64,000 nt of DNA, from assembly GCF_000172155.1 (NCBI RefSeq), contig NZ_ABIZ01000001.1:372001-436000 (forward strand), in the 5' to 3' direction. The DNA comes from Verrucomicrobium spinosum DSM 4136 = JCM 18804. GTDB taxonomy: Bacteria; Verrucomicrobiota; Verrucomicrobiia; Verrucomicrobiales; Verrucomicrobiaceae. Positions within the stretch are counted from its first letter, which is position 1. Every line of letters begins with the position of its first letter. Under the pieces are notes generated by a model. The model was not told where the DNA came from. It searched no databases and saw only the letters and a program-made list of their open reading frames with translations. Positions 57,872-64,000 of this stretch are shown here, in pieces. The translations under genes were made by a program, and so were the position numbers.

Positions 57872-59296
57872 ATGTCCATGTTTCTGCGCCACCTCCTCTT
57901 TCTCTGCATCGGTGTTGCCATGCTCTCAGCGAATCAGGCTGCGGCGCACGCCGCACCGCCCAATATCATCTACATCCTCAGCGATGACCTGGCCCAAGGG
58001 GACTTGGGGTGTTACGGCCAGAAGCTGATCAAGACGCCGAACTTGGATCGGATGGCGGCGGAGGGAACGCGGTTCACGCAGGCCTATTGCGGCACCAGCG
58101 TGTGTGCTCCTTCGCGGTCTTCGCTGATGACGGGGCTTCATATGGGGCACTGCCCCATCCGTGCCAACCGTGAGATCAAGCCGGAAGGGCAGATGCCACT
58201 GCCTGCCGACACGCTGACGGTGGCGCAGGTGCTCAAAGGCGCGGGCTATGCCACGGCCTGTGTGGGCAAGTGGGGGATGGGCATGTTCGACACCACGGGC
58301 AGTCCGTTGAAAAAGGGGTTCGACCATTTCTATGGCCACAATTGCCAGCGCAAGGCGCACAACTACTTTCCGCCTTACATCTGGAACGATGACCAGCAGG
58401 TGGCGCTGGATGGCAAAACGTATGTGCAGGATCTGTTTGCCAACGAGAGTCTGAAATGGGTGCGCGAGCAGAAGCGCAAGGCTCCGGACCAGCCGTTCTT
58501 CCTGTTCTATGCCATCACATTGCCACATGGCGACTACCAGACCGACAACCTGGGCATCTATGCCGATCAGAAAGACTGGACGCCCACGCAGAAGGCGTAT
58601 GCCGCGATGGTGACGCGGTTGGACAGTGATGTGGGGCGTCTTCTGGACCTGCTCAAGGAGCTCAAGATTGATGAGAACACGCTGGTCATGACCTCTGGAG
58701 ACAACGGCTCTTCCTTCCCGCCGGATTCGGAGCTGGGCCGCCTGTTTGACCAGGCTATGGGCGGCAAGCTGCGCGGGTTCAAGCGCGGTATGTATGAAGG
58801 CGGGCTGCGCCAGGCTTCGATCGCCCGCTGGCCCGGCGCGATTCCGGCAGGCCGGGTTTCGGATGAGCCCTGGGCATTCTGGGATTTTCTTCCCACGGCG
58901 GCTGATCTGGCGGGGGCCAAGCTGCCATCCGGGTACAAGCCTGACGGTCTGTCGCTCGTATCCTTCCTCAAAGGGGGCCCTGCCCCGCGGCGGGAGTACT
59001 TCTACTGGGAGCTCCATGAGAATGCGTCCCTCCAGGCGTTGCGCTTTGACCAGAACTGGAAGGCCGTGCGCAATGGGCCCAACCAGCCGGTGGAGCTCTA
59101 CGACCTGGCGACGGATGAGAGCGAGGCGCACAACGTGGCGGCGGCGCATCCAGACCGGGTGACCCGGGCACTGGAGTTGATGAAGAGCGCCCGGGTGGAC
59201 TCTGCGGACTTCCCCATGAGAGGGGCCCGCGCTGGGGGCGGCAACAAAAAGACCGGCAACAAAGCTCCGGCTGCCGACGTTCCCAATGCGAACTGA
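57872..59296 (+). CDS. Secreted sulfatase (type I, Cys-type)
   Basis: A 474-aa arylsulfatase-family enzyme. The signal peptide is at residues ~1-27 ([20 protein letters not shown]). The active site has the metal pair DD38-39 ([18 protein letters not shown]) and the formylglycine motif C78-A-P-S-R82, to be modified to formylglycine by an FGE or anSME that is not in the window. Further family residues are [13 protein letters not shown] and MTSGDNGSS. It resembles sulfatases that act on polysaccharides. The start at 57872 gives the signal peptide (an ATG at 57878 is also possible). Confidence 0.94.
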   Translation: MSMFLRHLLFLCIGVAMLSANQAAAHAAPPNIIYILSDDLAQGDLGCYGQKLIKTPNLDRMAAEGTRFTQAYCGTSVCAPSRSSLMTGLHMGHCPIRANREIKPEGQMPLPADTLTVAQVLKGAGYATACVGKWGMGMFDTTGSPLKKGFDHFYGHNCQRKAHNYFPPYIWNDDQQVALDGKTYVQDLFANESLKWVREQKRKAPDQPFFLFYAITLPHGDYQTDNLGIYADQKDWTPTQKAYAAMVTRLDSDVGRLLDLLKELKIDENTLVMTSGDNGSSFPPDSELGRLFDQAMGGKLRGFKRGMYEGGLRQASIARWPGAIPAGRVSDEPWAFWDFLPTAADLAGAKLPSGYKPDGLSLVSFLKGGPAPRREYFYWELHENASLQALRFDQNWKAVRNGPNQPVELYDLATDESEAHNVAAAHPDRVTRALELMKSARVDSADFPMRGARAGGGNKKTGNKAPAADVPNAN

Positions 59297-59371
59297 CCGC
59301 CCGTCTCTGCATGGAAAGCTGAGCGAGAGGACAGCCCGAACTCCTCATTGCCTGCCTGCGTGCTCCCTGCC

Positions 59372-60739
59372 ATGCGTCATCATCTGTCCGTCCTCCTCCT
59401 GTCATTGATCGCTTTGTGGACTTTGCCCCGACTGGGGGCAGCGGAGGCCGGGCCTTTAAATGTGGTGGTGCTCTATGCCGATGACTGGCGCTTCGACACG
59501 CTTTCCTGCGCCGGGAATCCAGTGGTGAAGACGCCGAATCTGGATCGACTGGCCGCAGAGGGCACGCGGTTCACGCGGTCCTGCGTGACCACCTCCATCT
59601 GCGGTGTGAGCCGGGCCACACTGTTCACGGGTCAGTGGATGTCGCGGCATGGGAATCCCGCATTCCAAATGTTCAAGACTCCCCTGAGCGAGACCTATCC
59701 GGGCTTGCTGCGTGACCAGGGCTACTGGGTGGGGCACGTGGGCAAGTGGCACAATGGCAAGTTTCCTCAAGAGGCCTTCGATTTTGGCCGCTCGTACAGC
59801 GGGAGGCATTTCATCAAGGAGCCCGACGGGAGCATGGTGCACGTGACGCAGAAGAATCAGAAAGACGCCTTGGAGTTCCTCGATACGCGACCAAAGGATA
59901 AACCCTTCTGCCTCACCCTGGCCTTCTTTGCCACCCATGCAGAGGACCAGAATCCGAAGCAGTATCTCTACCAGCCGGAGAGTGAGAGCTTGTACAAGGA
60001 CGTGAAGATCACCGTGCCGGCCACCGGGTCGGATGAGCATTTCAAGAAACTGCCTGCCTTCATCGCCAACGAGAAGAACGAAGGTCGCAATCGCTGGCAC
60101 TGGCGCTTCGACACGCCGGAGAAATACCAGGAGTACATGAAGGCTTACTACCGCATGGCCACGGAGGTGGACACTGCCTGTGGCAGGGTGCTGGAGGCGC
60201 TCAAGTCGCAAGGCGTGCTGGACCGCACCCTGGTGATCTTTACCACAGACAATGGCTACTTCCATGGGGAGCATGGTCTGGCAGACAAGTGGTACCCGTA
60301 TGAGGAGAGCATTCGTGTGCCGTTGATCGTACGGGATCCCCGCACCCCGGAGGCCCGCCGGGGCGGTACGAATGACGAGTTCGTCCTCAATGTGGATCTG
60401 GCCCCCACCATCCTGGCGGCCACCGGAGTGAAGGCCCCCGCCACCATGCAGGGGCAGGACTTTGCCCCGCTGTATCTTGCTGCTGCTCCGCCGGCGTGGC
60501 GGCAGGAGTTCTTCTACGAACATGCCACCATCAAGAGTGTGGACTTCATCCCTTCATCCGAGGCGCTCGTGCGGAAGGAGGTGAAGTATCTCTTCTGGCC
60601 TGACTTCAAGCACGAGGAGCTCTTCGATCTGAAAACTGATGCCCAAGAGGAGCACAACCTCGCCGCGGACCCAGCCCGTGCAGCCCAACTGGTGGAGCTG
60701 CGGAAGCGGTTCGAGGAACTGAAATCAGCAGCCCGCTGA
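59372..60739 (+). CDS. Secreted sulfatase with variant C-G-V-S-R motif
   Basis: A 455-aa sulfatase-family protein with a signal peptide (residues 1-25). Metal pair DD37-38 ([20 protein letters not shown]); modification site C77-G-V-S-R81, where Pro of the usual CxPSR is replaced by Val. The rest fits: [44 protein letters not shown] and [16 protein letters not shown] variants occur in other marine sulfatases and are probably still modified. It follows the first sulfatase by 75 bp, and its last 15 bp overlap the end of mgsA on the other strand. Confidence 0.92.
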   Translation: MRHHLSVLLLSLIALWTLPRLGAAEAGPLNVVVLYADDWRFDTLSCAGNPVVKTPNLDRLAAEGTRFTRSCVTTSICGVSRATLFTGQWMSRHGNPAFQMFKTPLSETYPGLLRDQGYWVGHVGKWHNGKFPQEAFDFGRSYSGRHFIKEPDGSMVHVTQKNQKDALEFLDTRPKDKPFCLTLAFFATHAEDQNPKQYLYQPESESLYKDVKITVPATGSDEHFKKLPAFIANEKNEGRNRWHWRFDTPEKYQEYMKAYYRMATEVDTACGRVLEALKSQGVLDRTLVIFTTDNGYFHGEHGLADKWYPYEESIRVPLIVRDPRTPEARRGGTNDEFVLNVDLAPTILAATGVKAPATMQGQDFAPLYLAAAPPAWRQEFFYEHATIKSVDFIPSSEALVRKEVKYLFWPDFKHEELFDLKTDAQEEHNLAADPARAAQLVELRKRFEELKSAAR

Positions 60740-61189
60740 GGTGGAGGCGCGCAAGCTTTCAGCCTGGAGTTCCCGGACGGCACGATAGTTCGTGTGGTCC
60801 GGGATGAACCGCTGGTAGGTTCCTTGCGCAAGGCCGATCAACAGAAGGTCGGCACCAGCCTCATTCATGGCCACCGGCACGTTCCACAGGACGGCCACGC
60901 GCAGCAGGGCTTTCACATCCGGATCATGCGGCTGGGCGGAGAGGGGATCCCAGAAGAAGATCAGGAGGTCCATGCGGCCCTCGGCGATCTCCGTGCCAAT
61001 TTGAAGGTCGCCCCCGAGCGGCCCGCTCAGGAAGCGGCGCACAGGCAGCCCCAGTTCCTTTTCCAGAAGACTTCCCGTAGTGCCCGTGGCGCAGAGGGTC
61101 CAGCCCTGGAGCTGCTCCCGGTGCTTCTGCGCCCAGGCGAGCAGGTTGTCCTTGCAGTGATCATGAGCGACGAGACCGATGGTTGGCAT
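60725..61189 (-). CDS. mgsA: Methylglyoxal synthase
   Basis: A 154-aa enzyme converting dihydroxyacetone phosphate to methylglyoxal and phosphate, a bypass of lower glycolysis. It has [16 protein letters not shown] (the His and Asp near the start), [17 protein letters not shown] (phosphate-binding loop), [29 protein letters not shown] (the catalytic Asp) and [12 protein letters not shown]. Length matches the family. The gene is convergent with the sulfatase and overlaps it by 15 bp, so the ends of both are constrained by the same bases. Confidence 0.95.
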   Translation of the reverse strand: MPTIGLVAHDHCKDNLLAWAQKHREQLQGWTLCATGTTGSLLEKELGLPVRRFLSGPLGGDLQIGTEIAEGRMDLLIFFWDPLSAQPHDPDVKALLRVAVLWNVPVAMNEAGADLLLIGLAQGTYQRFIPDHTNYRAVRELQAESLRASTSAGC

Positions 61190-61195
61190 GGGGGA

Positions 61196-61367
61196 AAAGT
61201 GGGCAGTGGGCAGTTATCAGTAGGCAGTAATCTGGCGCGGAGATCTAGGGCAAGAACGGGGTCAACAGGCTGAAGGGAAGGCAGTTTTCGAAGGCTGGCA
61301 ACACGTGGAAATCAATCGGAGCGGCTCCAACACCTTGACCACTGCCAACTGCTTACTGCCCACTGGT
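61196..61367. repeat. Inverted pair of GCAGT-type heptad tracts between mgsA and the ABC exporter
   Basis: The left tract (61196-61235) has units GTGGGCA, GTTATCA, GTAGGCA with a 7-bp period. The right tract (61338-61367), CCACTGC CAACTGC TTACTGC CCACTGG, is its complement type and ends 1 bp from the exporter stop codon. The ~100 bp between them show no clear feature. Confidence 0.85.
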
Positions 61368-61368
61368 T

Positions 61369-64000
61369 CTACTTCCCTTTCTGCTTCCCGATGAGGCCGA
61401 AGATGGTGATGCTGTAGCAGGCGACAATCCAGCCGCCGAGCACGAGGAAGGAGCTGATGGCGGGGTCGGCGAAGCGGAAGAGGGTGCCCATTTCGTAGCG
61501 AACATCGTTGCGTTGCTCGGTGGACTGGTCATACACCTTCACCCCACGGCGCATGGCGAAGAGGTGGTGGTGCTGGCCCACGCGATTTGGGAAGACGACG
61601 AGGTTCTGCCAGCTCACGTTCCAGTCGGAGACCTTGTCATACTTCTCCGTGTATTCCTTGCCGGCCTCTGTCCAGGTGACGGACTCCTGCTCGCCGGTGG
61701 GAGTGAGGAAGACGGGATACTTCGTGCGGTTGCTGATGCGCGGTGTGGTCTGGCCGTAGATGCCAGCTACGTCCATCATGCGCTGGGCGCAGTAGCTGGG
61801 GACGATGGTGCTGGCGATCCGCACGCTGGCGGTCATCTCCGGCCGGGTGACGACGAATCCGCCAAAGAGGATTTGAGGAATCAACACCAGGGGCACCCAC
61901 ATGACGGCCTGGGTGCTGTTCCGCACGAGCGCAGAGATGGCGAGGCCGATGGCTACGCCCACAAAGGCGGCGGCGAACAGTGCAAACAGTTTCAAGAGCA
62001 TGACGGTGATGCCAATGCCCAGCATCTTGATGCCCGTGTCTGGCCCTGGAGGTTTGCCCTCGCCGGGATCAGTGGTGTCCAGAAGGTTCTGGCCGAACTC
62101 GAAGAAGTGGGCGGCACGCAGGAGCGTGGTGGTGATGAAACCGGGACCTTGGGGGGCGGCAGGTGGCTCGATGGCCACGGCTGGAGCCGGGGCTGCTGAG
62201 GCACTGTTGGCCGTGTCCTTGGTCTCCTCGGTGACGATCTCGAACTCATCCAGAGAGACAGCGGGGGCCTGGCCGCCACCAGCTTCGGGTGCCTGGGAGG
62301 CCGTGACCTTGGGAGTGACCCGTTCGGTCGCCTTTTTCAGGAAGTCCTCCGCTTTCAGGTCAGACGGGTTCAGGAGATGACCCACCCCCAGCGTGACGAC
62401 GAAGAGCACAATGGCCTGCAGGACGGTGACGAAGGTGAGGAAGGCGTATTTGCTCTGCAGGTAGGCATTGAGCCCCAGGCCGCAGACGCGCTCGCGACGG
62501 AAGATGGAGATCTCCCGCACGATTTGCTGGGCACCGTTGCTGCAGCCGAACCAGAGCGTGGCCACGATGCACAGGAACATCCGCAGCACGGCGTCATCTG
62601 CCACCCAGCCAACCAGCACGGCGATGATGACCGGCTGGGCGAGGAGGAAGAGCAGGTTGAGCAGGTCCGCCTTGAGGATGCTCCACTGGCGGCGCAACTG
62701 GATGAAAAGGGTGGGCAGCCAGCCTGGGCCCAGTTTGGGCCGGCTCTGCTGGAGGGGATCATCCTGGGCCGGGGGCAGATAGGCCAGGGGCTTGGCCTCG
62801 GGACGTGAGCCCTCGAACTCCTGACGCCACTGGGCGGCGGTGCGGGTCTCATCACCGCCCACCTTCAGGTAGATTTCATCCAGCCCGCGCTCGACTTTGA
62901 AGTAGCGCTCTGCCTCGTCCGGCGTACCGTTGAAAATGACGTGTCCGCCGTGGACGAAGAGCAACTGGTCAAAGAGGTAGGCACGACCCAGCACATGGGT
63001 GGTGCAGATGACGGTGCAGTCCGTGCCCGCCAGCCGGCGAAGGAGGGACATGAGGTCAAACTCCGTCTTCGGATCGAGGCCGCTGGAAGGTTCATCCAGG
63101 AAAAGCACGCTGGGCTTGGCCAGCAGCTCGGTGGCGATGCTGACGCGCTTGCGCTGTCCCCCCGAGAGCATGGAGATGCGCTTTTCCTTGTGCTCGGCCA
63201 GGCCCAGGCGGTCGATGGTCTCCTCCACAAGATCACGCACCGCTTTGCGTGGGGTGCCGGAGGGGAGCTTCAACTGGGCGCTGTAGGTGATGGCCTCGGT
63301 AACGGTGAGCTCCTGGTGCACGATGTCATCCTGCGGCACATAGCCAATGCCTGAGGCCGCCATCTGGCGCGGATCGCCCAGCCGGGCCCCGTTGATGTAC
63401 ACCTCGCCTGCGCTGGCGGGGTTCACCCCGCAGAGGGCGTTCATCAGGGTGCTCTTGCCCTGTCCCGACCCACCCAGGATGCCCACAAAGGAGCAGGGGG
63501 TGACGTCGAGTGAGACGTCATTGAGGATGTTGCGTCCGTTCGGCAGTGTGAAGGTGAGATGCCGGGATTCGACCTTGGCACCGCCGAAGGCGGAAACCTG
63601 GCGGAGGGAGGTGCCGGTGAACTCAAAGGTGTAGCTGCCGAGCTTCAGGCGATCCCCCACGATGAGCTGGCGGCGGTCAAAGCGCTGTCCGTTGAGGAGG
63701 GTGCCGGTCTGACTTTTGTCAGATGCGAAAGCTACGCCAGACTCGGGTTGTTCGATCTCCAGGTGGACGCGGGAAACGCGTGAATCTTCGGCATCGAGGT
63801 CCACTTTAGGGTCACCGGGAGCATCCCCACTGGCGCGGCCCATCACCAGCTTGCGCAGCCCTTTGAGAGGGATTTCAGCCGTCGTCACGCCACGGAAAAC
63901 GGGCTGTGCTGAGGTCAGGCCAAAGCGGATCAAAACGTCCGGCATCTCAATGATGTCGCCATCTTCCAGAGGGGCCACCGTCGAGAGGGACTGGCCGTTT
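61369..64000 (-). CDS. FHA-domain ABC exporter (ABCG-like), 5' end outside window
   Basis: Partial, 876 residues seen; the frame runs to the window edge. It has the end of one FHA domain (NGQSLSTVAPLEDGDIIEM), a second FHA domain (~50-130: KLVMGRASGD, SRVSRVHLEI, TGTLLNGQRF), then an ABC ATPase with Walker A GGSGQGKST, signature LSGGQRKRVSIA, Walker B VLFLDEPSSGLD and an H-loop TTH. A hydrophobic region follows with an Ala/Pro/Glu-rich insert (~560-640) and an ABC2-type membrane domain. FHA domains read phosphothreonine, so export may be controlled by a Ser/Thr kinase. The call is firm; the substrate is unknown. Confidence 0.92.
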   Translation of the reverse strand, partial: NGQSLSTVAPLEDGDIIEMPDVLIRFGLTSAQPVFRGVTTAEIPLKGLRKLVMGRASGDAPGDPKVDLDAEDSRVSRVHLEIEQPESGVAFASDKSQTGTLLNGQRFDRRQLIVGDRLKLGSYTFEFTGTSLRQVSAFGGAKVESRHLTFTLPNGRNILNDVSLDVTPCSFVGILGGSGQGKSTLMNALCGVNPASAGEVYINGARLGDPRQMAASGIGYVPQDDIVHQELTVTEAITYSAQLKLPSGTPRKAVRDLVEETIDRLGLAEHKEKRISMLSGGQRKRVSIATELLAKPSVLFLDEPSSGLDPKTEFDLMSLLRRLAGTDCTVICTTHVLGRAYLFDQLLFVHGGHVIFNGTPDEAERYFKVERGLDEIYLKVGGDETRTAAQWRQEFEGSRPEAKPLAYLPPAQDDPLQQSRPKLGPGWLPTLFIQLRRQWSILKADLLNLLFLLAQPVIIAVLVGWVADDAVLRMFLCIVATLWFGCSNGAQQIVREISIFRRERVCGLGLNAYLQSKYAFLTFVTVLQAIVLFVVTLGVGHLLNPSDLKAEDFLKKATERVTPKVTASQAPEAGGGQAPAVSLDEFEIVTEETKDTANSASAAPAPAVAIEPPAAPQGPGFITTTLLRAAHFFEFGQNLLDTTDPGEGKPPGPDTGIKMLGIGITVMLLKLFALFAAAFVGVAIGLAISALVRNSTQAVMWVPLVLIPQILFGGFVVTRPEMTASVRIASTIVPSYCAQRMMDVAGIYGQTTPRISNRTKYPVFLTPTGEQESVTWTEAGKEYTEKYDKVSDWNVSWQNLVVFPNRVGQHHHLFAMRRGVKVYDQSTEQRNDVRYEMGTLFRFADPAISSFLVLGGWIVACYSITIFGLIGKQKGK

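Overview
The window looks like chromosomal DNA of a high-GC member of the Verrucomicrobiota, closest in gene style to Verrucomicrobium, Prosthecobacter and relatives. This placement is an inference from gene content. The supporting genes are a Planctomycetes/Verrucomicrobia-type cytochrome pair (PSCyt1/PSCyt2/PSD1 next to DUF1501), a giant ThuA protein with a PVC-type haem domain, paired sulfatases, Tat- or Sec-exported sugar oxidoreductases, an EF-hand repeat protein, and genes that mostly start without a Shine-Dalgarno sequence. No rRNA, tRNA, phage, CRISPR array or transposase gene was seen.

Layout. 1-2.7 kb: the end of a SNF2 helicase, its SWIM zinc-finger partner and an SH3-like secreted protein. 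2.7-5.2 kb: a decayed toxin-antitoxin remnant, a multi-hairpin repeat, a secreted DUF1080-like protein and an intact VapBC pair. 5.4-9.9 kb: the 1505-aa ThuA/dehydrogenase/haem protein. 10.4-15.8 kb: a housekeeping run (miaB, membrane protein, GT9 glycosyltransferase, adk, fmt, secreted protein). 16-19.2 kb: a Deg-type protease followed by a paralogue that has lost its catalytic residues. 20-24.5 kb: PSD1 cytochrome and DUF1501 protein. 24.7-28.1 kb: accD, a class III aminotransferase and a divergent AraC regulator. 28.5-39.7 kb: OsmC, FAD and Gfo/Idh/MocA oxidoreductases, intradiol dioxygenase, a triple-repeat secreted protein, NDH-2, a luciferase-like oxidoreductase and an EF-hand protein. 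39.7-48 kb: repeat-rich DNA around an orphan membrane gene, an M28 peptidase, an EVE protein and a lipoprotein. 48-53.7 kb: leuCD, a small membrane protein, a CBS-DHH pyrophosphatase and an SH3/BamE-like protein. 54-64 kb: a possible leader RNA, MFS and EamA transporters, two sulfatases, mgsA and an FHA-ABC exporter cut by the window end.

The most unusual content is intergenic. At least eight families of short structured repeats fill the gaps. They include two MITE-like elements with terminal inverted repeats, hairpin families whose stems covary between copies, inverted repeat pairs of about 200 bp, and tandem tracts with a 7-bp (sometimes 8-bp) period. The tracts have different sequences but often begin within 0-30 nt of a stop codon, at roughly 12 of about 46 genes. 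One of them supplies the last codons of a transporter gene.

The genes suggest a heterotrophic degrader of sulfated or complex polysaccharides: sulfatases, ThuA/DUF1080/Gfo-Idh sugar chemistry, exported haem proteins and secreted peptidases. Core biosynthesis (leuCD, accD, fmt, adk, miaB) is interspersed. All functional calls are by recognition of motifs and family architecture; no database search was possible.
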